14,097 nt of DNA from Pseudomonadota bacterium (lineage in GTDB: Bacteria > Pseudomonadota > Alphaproteobacteria > Rhizobiales > Rhizobiaceae), in assembly GCA_023435335.1 (NCBI GenBank), contig JAEYRU010000151.1, forward strand, positions 1 to 14,097. The letters run 5' to 3'. Shown here one piece after another: positions 1 to 6,598 of this stretch. The notes beneath the pieces are model-generated. The model saw only the letters and a program-made list of their open reading frames with translations, was not told the origin of the DNA and did no database searches. The stretch's first letter is position 1, and the number at the start of each line of letters is the position of its first letter. The translations under genes were made by a program, and so were the position numbers.

Positions 1-1491
1 TTTTTCGTATTCGGCGAGGCGCTGTTTCCAGATCTTGTTGGCCTTGTCGAGCGCGGTCGGGCTGCCGGCTTCGGACCAGCTCTCGAAGTTGCGCCAGTCC
101 GACAGGACCGGGGAGTAGAAGGCGGTCTTGTAGCGTTCCTGGGTGTGGGGGGTGCCGAAGAAATGGCCGCCGGGGCCGACGTCGCGGATCGCCTCGACGG
201 CCAGCGCATCCTCGGTCAGCTCCAGCGGCGACAGGAACTCGGCCACCATCTGCAGCAGGTCGACGTCGAGGATCGTCTTCTCGTAGGAGCAGCGCAGGCC
301 GCCCTCCAGCCAGCCGGCGCCGTGCAGCATGAAGTTGCCGCCGCCCTGGATGGCGCCCCAGAGCGAGAACACGCTCTCGTAGGCCGCCTGTGCGTCGATC
401 GTGTTGGCGGCGCAGGTGTTTGAGGTGCGGTAGGGCACGCCGTAGCGGCGCGCGAGCTGCCCGCCGACCAGTTGCGCCTTCATGTATTCCGGCGTGCCGA
501 AGGCCGGCGCGCCCGATTTCATGTCCACGTTGGATGTGAAGCCGCCGTAGCCGACCGGCGCGCCCTTCTTCACCATCTGCGTAAAGGCGATGCCCGCAAG
601 GGCTTCGGCGTTCTGCAGGACAAGCGCGCCGGCAATCGTGACAGGCGCCATCGCGCCGGCGAGCGTGAAGGGCGTGACGATGACGATCTGGCCGGCCGAA
701 GACATCTGGATGATGCCCTCCAGCATCGGAATGTCCAGCTTCAGCGGCGAGTTGGTGTTGATGATCGTGTAGCATGAAGGCTCACGCTCGAGCTGCTCGC
801 GCGAGATGCCGCGGGCGATGCGAGCGATCTCGATGCCGTCGACGTTGCGCTCTCGCCCGAGCGAGTAGATGTGGAAGGCCTTGTCCGTCAGCGTTGCGAG
901 GTCGCGGATGCATTCGAGATGACGGATCGACGGGTGGATGTCGACCGGCTCGACGGGATATCCGCCCGTACACTGGATGATGTTGTGCACCTGCGCCAGC
1001 TTGAGGAAGTTGCGGTAGTCCGCCTGGTTGCCGGGCCGCCGGCCTTTGTCGGTGTCTGAGCTGTTGGGGGCCGAACCCATCTGCGCGAAGATGATGTTGT
1101 TGCCGCCGAAGCGCAGGTGGTGGTCGGGATTGCGCGCGTGAAGCGTGAATTCGGATGGGGCGTGCGAAATCAACTCCATGAGCATGTCGCCGTCGAAGCG
1201 CACGCGCTCGGAGCCTTCGCGCACATCCGCGCCATGCTCCTTCATGATGCGTCGGGCGTCGGCGTGCAGCACATCGAGGCCGATCTCCTTCAGCACACGC
1301 AGCGAGGCCAGATGGATCGACTCCAGTTCGTCGGCCGAGACGATCCCGGTCGGAGGGAAGGGGATCTTCTGCTGCCGGAACGGCGGCTGCTCGAAGGCGC
1401 CCGTTCCACGCGAGCGCGAGCCGGCGCGGCCGCCGCGGCGACCGGATTCGGTGGCCCTTGGAGTGTCCGCCGTGCTGGTGGGATCTGTCAT
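1..1491 (-). CDS. Trimethylamine/betaine methyltransferase family protein (MttB/MtgB-like, COG5598), 3' end cut by window edge
   Basis: The minus strand is open for 497 codons from ATG 1491 down to base 1 with no stop, so the C-terminus lies outside the window. I recognise it by overall resemblance to the non-pyrrolysine MttB family, whose members move a methyl group from a quaternary or tertiary amine to a corrinoid protein. A basic N-terminal stretch (RRGGRAGSRSRG, about residues 18-29) precedes the body; the core carries GSAPNSSDTDKGRRPG near residues 139-154 and a Gly-rich stretch WGAIQGGGNFMLHGAGW near 377-393. There is no in-frame TAG, so it is not a pyrrolysine enzyme over this span. 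The family is usually a little over 500 residues, so only a short tail should be missing. It diverges from a sarcosine-oxidase-like gene 96 bases away, which suggests methylated-amine or betaine catabolism. The substrate cannot be read from sequence. The ribosome site is weak. Confidence 0.85.
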   Translation of the reverse strand, partial: MTDPTSTADTPRATESGRRGGRAGSRSRGTGAFEQPPFRQQKIPFPPTGIVSADELESIHLASLRVLKEIGLDVLHADARRIMKEHGADVREGSERVRFDGDMLMELISHAPSEFTLHARNPDHHLRFGGNNIIFAQMGSAPNSSDTDKGRRPGNQADYRNFLKLAQVHNIIQCTGGYPVEPVDIHPSIRHLECIRDLATLTDKAFHIYSLGRERNVDGIEIARIARGISREQLEREPSCYTIINTNSPLKLDIPMLEGIIQMSSAGQIVIVTPFTLAGAMAPVTIAGALVLQNAEALAGIAFTQMVKKGAPVGYGGFTSNVDMKSGAPAFGTPEYMKAQLVGGQLARRYGVPYRTSNTCAANTIDAQAAYESVFSLWGAIQGGGNFMLHGAGWLEGGLRCSYEKTILDVDLLQMVAEFLSPLELTEDALAVEAIRDVGPGGHFFGTPHTQERYKTAFYSPVLSDWRNFESWSEAGSPTALDKANKIWKQRLAEYEK

Positions 1492-1587
1492 CTGGAGCTT
1501 CGCTGGATGGCCATGTGGACGCGCATATTGGACCGCAGTCCGGAAGCCGAGTAAGGAAGCGACGACCAGAAGGGCGAGAGAATCGAC

Positions 1588-2727
1588 ATGGGCGGGACGG
1601 GCGGGAGCTACGACATCGCGGTGATCGGGCTGGGCGCGATGGGCAGCGCTGCCATCTTCCAACTGGCGCGACGCGGAAAGCGGGTCGTCGGCATCGACCA
1701 GTTCGAGCGCGGTCATGCGCGCGGCTCGTCGCACGGGGAGAGCAGGGCGATCCGGCTCGGCTATTTCGAACACCCGTCCTACGTGCCGCTGGCGCGGGCC
1801 GCGTATGAGGGCTGGTACGAGCTGGAACGGCTGACCGGCGAGACTGTGCTGACGAAAACCGGCGTTCTGGAGATGGGCAAGCCCGGCAGCGTGATCGTCG
1901 ACGGCTCGCGCGAGGCGAGCGAGATGCATGGGCTCGCTCACGAGGTGCTGGACGCAGCCGAGGTCGCGCGCCGCTACCCGCAGTTCACGATGCCGCCGGA
2001 CTACTCGGCGGTCTGGCAGCCCGACGGCGGCTTCGTGCGCCCGGAGTTGGCCAACCGGCTGCATCTGGAACTGGCGGAGCGGGCAGGGGCCACGCTGCTT
2101 GAAAACCGCAAGGTGCTCGCGATTGAACCGGGGGCGAATTCAGTGCGCATCGTCCTGGAAGGCGGCGCGATCGAAGCTGGCAGCGCGATCATGGCGGCCG
2201 GCGCCTGGATCGGCGACCTGGTGCCGGAATTGCGGCCGAAGCTGACAGTTACACGACAGGTGCTCTGCTGGTTCGAGCCGCTGCGGGCGGAGGCCGTCGC
2301 GCCGGGCAACCTGCCGGTCTTCATCGTCGACGGCGCCGGCGACATCGCCTACGGCTTCCCCAATGTGGGGGCCGGCTTCAAGTGCGCCTCCCATCACGAC
2401 AGCGGCACGTGGGAGCACGCGGACATGGCGCGGCAGGAGGCCGGTCCGGCCGACGAGAAGCGCATGCGCGATTTTCTCGAGGCCTACCTGCCCGACGCCG
2501 CGGGACCCCTGAAGGCCATGCAGACCTGCATGTACACGAAGACGCCGGATGAGGATTTCGTCCTCGATCTGCACCCCTCCGATCCGCGTATCGTCGTCGC
2601 CTCGCCCTGTTCAGGCCACGGCTTCAAGTTCGCCAGCGTGATCGGGCGGGTGCTGGCCGATCTGGCAACGGAGGGCGCGACACCCCACGACATCTCGCGC
2701 TTCCGCATGGACCGGCTTCTCGGCTGA
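1588..2727 (+). CDS. Monomeric sarcosine oxidase / N-methyltryptophan oxidase-like FAD enzyme
   Basis: A 379-residue FAD-dependent amine oxidase of the MSOX/SolA type, which oxidatively removes an N-methyl group and releases formaldehyde and hydrogen peroxide. The N-terminal dinucleotide fold has GLGAMG at residues 14-19, followed by the flavin/substrate loop RGSSHGESR (about 45-53). Lys265 in GFKCASHH matches the oxygen-activating lysine of this family. Cys314 in the CMYT motif matches the cysteine that holds FAD covalently. The C-terminal SGHGFKF (342-348) is the other family signature, and the length is typical. ATG 1588 is the natural start because the fold begins a few residues later; a loose AAGGGCGAGAG purine tract precedes it. 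It diverges from the methyltransferase gene and is probably co-transcribed with the DUF72 gene 36 bases downstream. Sarcosine, N-methyltryptophan or another N-methyl amino acid could be the substrate; the sequence does not decide. Confidence 0.88.
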   Translation: MGGTGGSYDIAVIGLGAMGSAAIFQLARRGKRVVGIDQFERGHARGSSHGESRAIRLGYFEHPSYVPLARAAYEGWYELERLTGETVLTKTGVLEMGKPGSVIVDGSREASEMHGLAHEVLDAAEVARRYPQFTMPPDYSAVWQPDGGFVRPELANRLHLELAERAGATLLENRKVLAIEPGANSVRIVLEGGAIEAGSAIMAAGAWIGDLVPELRPKLTVTRQVLCWFEPLRAEAVAPGNLPVFIVDGAGDIAYGFPNVGAGFKCASHHDSGTWEHADMARQEAGPADEKRMRDFLEAYLPDAAGPLKAMQTCMYTKTPDEDFVLDLHPSDPRIVVASPCSGHGFKFASVIGRVLADLATEGATPHDISRFRMDRLLG

Positions 2728-2763
2728 TACGGCACAAAACGTGCTGCGGCGCGTTCAGTCGGC

Positions 2764-3564
2764 ATGGCACGACCGCACCGCAGCCAACGTCAAGGGACGC
2801 ATGCGCATGGCGAGCCGGCGCGGGCCCGCCGCAACTACCGGCCCGAATTGCGCATAGGCACGTCCGGCTGGCACTATGCTAGCTGGTGGGGGCCGTTCTA
2901 TCCGAAGGAGCTGAAGAAGAAAGACGCGCTCGACTATTATGTGACGCAGTTCACTACGGCTGAACTCAACGCACCCTTCTATCGTACGCCGACCGAGGAG
3001 GCAGTCGAGAACTGGAGGGACTCGGTGCCGGAGAACTTCCGTTTCGCGTGGAAGGCGTCCAAGTTCATCACCCACTGGCGCAGGCTGATCGTCAACGAGA
3101 ACTCCATGAACCTGCTCGAGGACAGGGTCAGCCGGCTGGGCGACAAGCTCGGGCCGATCCTGTTCCAGTTGCCGCCGCAGATGGCGGCGAACGAGGAGCG
3201 GCTGGCGACGTTCCTTGAGGCGCTGGCGAAACACCACCGCTACAGCTTCGAGTTCCGCCACAAGAGCTGGTACGCCCCCCAGATCCTCGACCTTCTGTCG
3301 CGCCACAATGCTTCGCTCTGCCTGTCCGACCATGTCGATGCGCCGGCGCCGCGCGAGGTGACGGCGGACTGGGTCTATGTGCGGCTGCACGGCGCCAACG
3401 GCCACTACCACGGCAACTATTCGCCGCAGGCGTTGGGAAGCTGGGCGAAAAGCATGCGCGAATGGAGGGCGGAGGGCCGCGACATCTGGTGCTTCTTCGA
3501 CAATGACGTCGGTGCCGCCGCGCCGGTCGACGCGAAAAGGCTCCTGGAAATGCTGGAGAGCTAG
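2764..3564 (+). CDS. DUF72 family protein (YecE-like)
   Basis: A 266-residue DUF72 protein, a TIM-barrel-like family whose biochemical role is not established. After a basic 29-residue leader, the domain opens with LRIGTSGWHYASWWGPFYP, the standard DUF72 beginning. It continues with TTAELNAPFYRTP, the FRFAWKASKFITH strand, LGPILFQLPPQM, FEFRHKSWY and the C-terminal VYVRLHGANGHYHGNY and CFFDND blocks, all in the usual order. The domain is complete. ATG 2764 is the only ATG in frame before the domain and has no clear Shine-Dalgarno sequence, so translation may depend on the sarcosine-oxidase-like gene 36 bases upstream. An imperfect hairpin with a T-run lies 13 bases after the stop. The link to amine metabolism is positional only. 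Confidence 0.88.
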   Translation: MARPHRSQRQGTHAHGEPARARRNYRPELRIGTSGWHYASWWGPFYPKELKKKDALDYYVTQFTTAELNAPFYRTPTEEAVENWRDSVPENFRFAWKASKFITHWRRLIVNENSMNLLEDRVSRLGDKLGPILFQLPPQMAANEERLATFLEALAKHHRYSFEFRHKSWYAPQILDLLSRHNASLCLSDHVDAPAPREVTADWVYVRLHGANGHYHGNYSPQALGSWAKSMREWRAEGRDIWCFFDNDVGAAAPVDAKRLLEMLES

Positions 3565-3576
3565 GCCTCGACACGG

Positions 3577-3613
3577 AAAAACCGCGCACTCCGGGCGGGG
3601 AGGACGCGGCTTT
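3577..3613. terminator. Bidirectional rho-independent-type terminator candidate
   Basis: A composite stem pairs CCGCG 3582-3586 with CGCGG 3605-3609. Inside it is a 2x2 internal loop and then CTCC 3589-3592 paired with GGAG 3599-3602 around a six-base loop. The stem is flanked by AAAAA at 3577-3581 and CTTT at 3610-3613. Read on plus it can end the DUF72 transcript; read on minus it is followed by TTTTT and could catch transcripts coming from mmsB. It was folded by eye only, with no energy calculated. Confidence 0.5.
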
Positions 3614-3787
3614 GCCAAGATACGCATGGCTCTTCGCTACAAGCTACACTGCGAAGATTACGGCTCCGGTACGCGAGACCTGATCCGGAGCGGTGAGACG
3701 GCTGCGATGACCGCCTCATGTGGACAGTCTTAGCCCGACATCGTTACCGCCCGGTTAGCGAGCGATTAAGCAAATGCTAATTTGGAG

Positions 3788-3826
3788 AAAAATCGGCCGC
3801 GGTTCCGGCTGGATCCGGGCGCGGCC
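3788..3826 (-). terminator. Terminator candidate downstream of mmsB
   Basis: Read on the minus strand, GGCCGCG (3826-3820) pairs with CGCGGCC (3801-3795) as a 7-bp GC stem with an 18-base loop. It is followed after G and A by TTTTT (3792-3788). It begins 11 bases past the mmsB stop. The loop is long, and the fold competes with the palindrome at 3814-3830, so only one of the two can form at a time. Confidence 0.4.
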
Positions 3827-3830
3827 CGGA
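3814..3830. repeat. Short REP-like palindrome
   Basis: TCCGGGC at 3814-3820 and GCCCGGA at 3824-3830 are perfect 7-base inverted arms around GCG. The context, CTGGATCC before the palindrome and GTGACG after it, resembles the dispersed 'ctggatcccgg...ccgggatgacg' intergenic palindromes common in Rhizobiales genomes. Membership in that repeat family is inferred from memory of its consensus. Only one copy was noticed here. Confidence 0.4.
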
Positions 3831-3837
3831 GTGACGC

Positions 3838-4740
3838 TCAGGAGGCTTTGGACGGCGGATTTTCGCCGCGCAGGAAATTGATGATGCCGGAGAAATCGAC
3901 CTCGCCATTGCCCATCGCGTTGAACAGCGCATAAAGCTGCGTGGCCTCCGCGCCGAGCGGCGTGACCGCGCCCGCCGCCTGCGCGGCTTCCTGGCTGAGC
4001 TTCAGGTCCTTCAGCATCAATGCGGCGGCGAAGCCCGGCTTGTAGCCCTTGTTGGCCGGGGATGCCGGCACCGGACCGGGCACCGGGCAGTAACTCGTCA
4101 GCGACCAGCATTGGCCGGAGGAGGTGGAGGCCACGTCGAACAGCGCCTGATGCGAAAGGCCGAGCTTCTCGGCCAGGACGAAGGCCTCGCCGACGCCGAT
4201 CATCGAGATGCCGAGGATCATGTTGTTGCAGATCTTGGCGGCCTGTCCGGCGCCTGCTTCGCCGCAATGGACGATGCGCCCCGCCATCGGCTTCAGCACG
4301 GCCTCCGCCTTGGCGAAGGCCTGCATCGAGCCGCCGGCCATGAAGGTCAGCGTGCCGGCCGTCGCGCCGCCGGTGCCGCCCGAGACCGGCGCGTCGATCG
4401 ACAGCAGGCCGTGCTCGACCGCGATGGCATGCGCCTTGCGCGCCGATTCGACATCGATGGTGGAGGAGTCGATGAAGAGCGCGCCGTTCTTCGCCTTGCC
4501 GGCGATGTCCCCGTAGACGCCGAGCACATGCTTGCCCGCCGGCAGCATGGTGATCACCACGTCGGCATCGGCAACCGCTTCGGCGGCCGTTTTCGACACA
4601 GTCACGCCGTTGGCCTTCGCCGTATCGAGATTGGCCGCGACGAGATCGAAACCGTGCACCGCAAAACCCGCCTTGACGAGATTTGCGGCCATGGGATTGC
4701 CCATGTTGCCGAGGCCAATGAATGCGACCGAGGTTGTCAT
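3838..4740 (-). CDS. mmsB: 3-hydroxyisobutyrate dehydrogenase
   Basis: A 300-residue NAD-dependent beta-hydroxyacid dehydrogenase that oxidises 3-hydroxyisobutyrate to methylmalonate semialdehyde in valine breakdown. The Rossmann fold starts at once with FIGLGNMGNPMAANL (residues 7-21). The substrate loop DAPVSGGTGGATAGTLTFM spans about 116-134. The expected catalytic lysine is Lys169 in AAKICNNMILG, and the C-terminal helical domain has the KDLKLS block near 244-249. Length and order match MmsB. ATG 4740 is chosen over longer in-frame starts because the Rossmann strand follows directly and a strong ribosome site, GGAGGA, sits 5 bases before it. The open frame further upstream overlaps the acyl-CoA dehydrogenase and is not coding. 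It lies 62 bases downstream of that dehydrogenase gene, almost surely in one operon. Confidence 0.93.
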   Translation of the reverse strand: MTTSVAFIGLGNMGNPMAANLVKAGFAVHGFDLVAANLDTAKANGVTVSKTAAEAVADADVVITMLPAGKHVLGVYGDIAGKAKNGALFIDSSTIDVESARKAHAIAVEHGLLSIDAPVSGGTGGATAGTLTFMAGGSMQAFAKAEAVLKPMAGRIVHCGEAGAGQAAKICNNMILGISMIGVGEAFVLAEKLGLSHQALFDVASTSSGQCWSLTSYCPVPGPVPASPANKGYKPGFAAALMLKDLKLSQEAAQAAGAVTPLGAEATQLYALFNAMGNGEVDFSGIINFLRGENPPSKAS

Positions 4741-4802
4741 GTGTTTCCTCCGGGAAGTTCGTGAGGTCAGCAGGCGCAGGATGGCAGTACCGCCCGTATC
4801 AA

Positions 4803-5972
4803 CTACCTTCCGATCAAGTGCCGCGCGACGATCACGCGCATGATCTCGTTGGTGCCCTCGAGGATCTGGTGGACGCGCAGGTCGCGCACCAGCTTCTCGA
4901 TGCCGTAGTCGTGCAGGTAGCCGTAACCCCCGAGAAGCTGCAGCGCGTCGTTGGCGACCGCAAAACCCGTGTCGGTGACAAAGCGCTTCGCCATCGCCGA
5001 CCATTTCGAGGCATCGGGTGCCTTTCGGTCGAGCTTCGACGCGGCAGTGTAGAGGAAGATGCGCGCCGCTTGCAGTTCGGTCTCCATGTCTGCCAGCCTG
5101 AACTGCAGGGCCTGGAAGCGGTCGAGCGTCTGCCCGAATGCCTTGCGCTCGGCGGTGTAGGCGAGAGCCTTGTCGAGGGCGGCCTGCGCGCCGCCCAGGG
5201 AACAGGCGGCGATGTTCAGGCGGCCGCCGTCGAGGCCGGCCATCGCGATGCGGAACCCCGCGCCTTCGCCCGACAGCAGGTTCTCGGCCGGCACCCTGCA
5301 GTCCTCGAAGATGACTTGGCGGGTGGGCTGCATGTGCCAGCCCATCTTGTTCTCGAGCGCGCCGAAGGAGAGGCCCGGCGCGTCCTTGGGGACCACGAGC
5401 GTGGAAATGCCCTTCGGGCCGTCCTCGCCGGTGCGCGCCATGACCACGTACACGTCCGATGCGCCGGCGCCGGAGATGAACTGCTTGGCGCCGTTGAGCG
5501 TGTAGTCAGCGCCGTTGCCCGGGCCGCGCACGGCTTTCGTCTTCAGCGCGGCCGCGTCGGAGCCGGAGCCGGGCTCCGTGAGGCAGTAGCCGGCGAGCTG
5601 GCGCATGGAGGTGATGTCCGGCAACAGCCGCTTGCGCTGCTCGTCGCTGCCGAACGTGTCGATCATCCAGGCGGCCATGTTGTGGATCGAGATGAAGGAG
5701 GAAAAGGCGGGGCACGCCGCCGCCAGGGCCTCGAAGATCAAAACCGCGTCCAGCCGCCCGAGGCCGGAGCCGCCGACCTCCTCGCTGACATAGATGCCGC
5801 CGAAGCCGAGTTCGCCGGTGGCGCGAATGACGTCGTCCGGAAAATGCCGCGCCTTGTCCCATTCGAGCGCGAAGGGCGCAACGCGCTCGGCCGCAAATGC
5901 CCGCGACATTTCCTGGATCGCGCGCTGCTCGGCGGTGAGCTCGAACTGGCCGGCGTCGACCGCGGCATCCAT
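4803..5972 (-). CDS. Acyl-CoA dehydrogenase, likely isobutyryl-CoA dehydrogenase
   Basis: A 389-residue FAD-dependent acyl-CoA dehydrogenase that introduces a double bond into a short branched acyl-CoA and passes electrons to ETF. Family blocks appear in order: the N-terminal helical domain with FPDDVIRATGELGFGGIYV, the flavin-contact stretch YCLTEPGSGSDAAALKT, the mid beta-domain NGAKQFISGAGASD, then ERKAFGQTLDRFQALQF. The C-terminal LLGGYGYLHDYGIEKLVRD is followed by LEGTNEIMR, where Glu372 is the expected catalytic base. The overall type resembles isobutyryl-CoA dehydrogenase (ACAD8), and the mmsB gene 62 bases downstream supports valine as the pathway. A different branched-chain substrate remains possible. 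ATG 5972 has GGGAGG 5 bases before it, but that ribosome site lies in an 8-bp inverted repeat. Confidence 0.9.
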   Translation of the reverse strand: MDAAVDAGQFELTAEQRAIQEMSRAFAAERVAPFALEWDKARHFPDDVIRATGELGFGGIYVSEEVGGSGLGRLDAVLIFEALAAACPAFSSFISIHNMAAWMIDTFGSDEQRKRLLPDITSMRQLAGYCLTEPGSGSDAAALKTKAVRGPGNGADYTLNGAKQFISGAGASDVYVVMARTGEDGPKGISTLVVPKDAPGLSFGALENKMGWHMQPTRQVIFEDCRVPAENLLSGEGAGFRIAMAGLDGGRLNIAACSLGGAQAALDKALAYTAERKAFGQTLDRFQALQFRLADMETELQAARIFLYTAASKLDRKAPDASKWSAMAKRFVTDTGFAVANDALQLLGGYGYLHDYGIEKLVRDLRVHQILEGTNEIMRVIVARHLIGR

Positions 5973-5978
5973 GGCCGC

Positions 5979-6006
5979 CTCCCGTCATTCTTGTCGTTGA
6001 CGGGAG
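5979..6006 (-). promoter_or_regulatory. Inverted repeat enclosing the ribosome site of the acyl-CoA dehydrogenase gene
   Basis: CTCCCGTC at 5979-5986 and GACGGGAG at 5999-6006 are perfect 8-base inverted arms with a 12-base loop. In the minus-strand transcript the 3' arm contains GGGAG of the Shine-Dalgarno sequence, 6 bases before the ATG, so folding would hide it. A weak promoter-like pair, TTGCGC and TACACT with 16 bases between, lies just upstream and overlaps the far arm. The repeat may therefore be a DNA operator instead of an RNA switch. Confidence 0.45.
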
Positions 6007-6065
6007 TGTAGTCCATTGGTCCGCGCGCGCAATGCGACGGCCCCGCCGCCGTTGTGCGCACTTTC

Positions 6066-6089
6066 GTGAGCCGATGTGCGGCTGTTCAC
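6066..6089 (-). terminator. Weak hairpin after the VOC gene
   Basis: AGCCG 6069-6073 pairs with CGGCT 6079-6083 around a five-base loop. It is extended by GTG 6066-6068 and CAC 6087-6089 across a three-base bulge. It lies about 8 bases past the VOC stop. There is no T-run, so a terminator role is only a possibility. Confidence 0.22.
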
Positions 6090-6096
6090 GCCCCGG

Positions 6097-6483
6097 TTAT
6101 TCCGGAGTCTCGTAGGCCTTGGGCCAGTAGGTGCCGAAACTCCAGACATTGCCCTCCGGATCGCGGCAGATGAACTCCCGATTGCCGTAGTGGCGGTCGG
6201 CGGGCTCTTCAACGATCGTTGCGCCGGCCTTCTTCATGCGCCTGAACAAGGCGTCGACGTCACCGGCGGCGACGTAGATCGACTTGCCGCCCTTGCCGTC
6301 AGGCTCGCCGACCAGGCGCCCGTAGGCATCGTCTCGCGCCTGCCCGCACATGATCATTGACGAACCGTAGGAAAGCTGGGCGTGAACCAGTTGCCCATCG
6401 GCATCAATGTGCCTGGCATGTACGGAAAAGCCGACGACGTTCACCAGCCATGCAATCATCGCCTCGGCATCGATGAAGCGCAT
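6097..6483 (-). CDS. VOC (glyoxalase/bleomycin-resistance fold) protein, N-terminus lost by apparent frameshift
   Basis: A 128-residue frame of the vicinal oxygen chelate superfamily, PhnB/glyoxalase-like. It shows the first beta-alpha unit (AEAMIAWLVNVVGFSVHARH), HAQLSYGSSMIMCGQARDD, GKSIYVAAGDVDALFRRMKKAGA and the closing REFICRDPEGNVWSFGTYW. The substrate is unknown. The ATG at 6483 has no ribosome site. In contrast, an upstream ATG at 6527 has GGAG 7 bases before it and encodes MMTFVAIEPPRVFP, a beginning typical of this subfamily, in a frame offset by one base. Adding one base near 6484-6488 would join the two into about 143 residues. This is either a sequencing error or a real mutation; if real, the product is poorly translated or truncated. 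It lies downstream of an AraC-type gene that has a similar break. Confidence 0.8.
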   Translation of the reverse strand: MRFIDAEAMIAWLVNVVGFSVHARHIDADGQLVHAQLSYGSSMIMCGQARDDAYGRLVGEPDGKGGKSIYVAAGDVDALFRRMKKAGATIVEEPADRHYGNREFICRDPEGNVWSFGTYWPKAYETPE

Positions 6484-6538
6484 TGCGGGAAGACACGCGG
6501 TGGCTCGATCGCCACGAAGGTCATCATGAGGGAACTCC
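6484..6538 (-). other. Out-of-frame 5' end and ribosome site of the VOC gene
   Basis: Reading down from 6538, GGAG (6538-6535) is followed by seven bases and ATG at 6527. Fourteen codons then read MMTFVAIEPPRVFP to base 6486, after which two bases (C, A) precede the ATG of the downstream frame. Without a correction this frame ends at a TGA near 6454. The good ribosome site is the main evidence that translation originally began here. Confidence 0.6.
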
Positions 6539-6598
6539 GTTGATTGGAACTCGAGATTCCAACCTCGCAGGGTCGCGGCCGCCGATCTTGAAGAAATG

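Noticed and set aside
1..1491. Possible pyrrolysine enzyme with an in-frame amber codon.
   Set aside because: All 497 visible codons were scanned; none is TAG, TAA or TGA in frame.
3628..3735. A 35-codon plus-strand frame (ATG 3628 to TAG) in the gap after the DUF72 gene.
   Set aside because: No ribosome site, no hydrophobic or domain-like pattern, and it lies behind a terminator candidate.
4741..5004. N-terminal extension of the mmsB frame to 5004.
   Set aside because: It runs through the acyl-CoA dehydrogenase gene, has low-complexity Arg/Ala content, and the true start at 4740 has a strong ribosome site.
4722..6011. A 429-codon plus-strand frame opposite the acyl-CoA dehydrogenase.
   Set aside because: Arg/Gly/Ala/Val-rich composition with no motif; an antisense shadow of a well-supported gene in GC-rich DNA.
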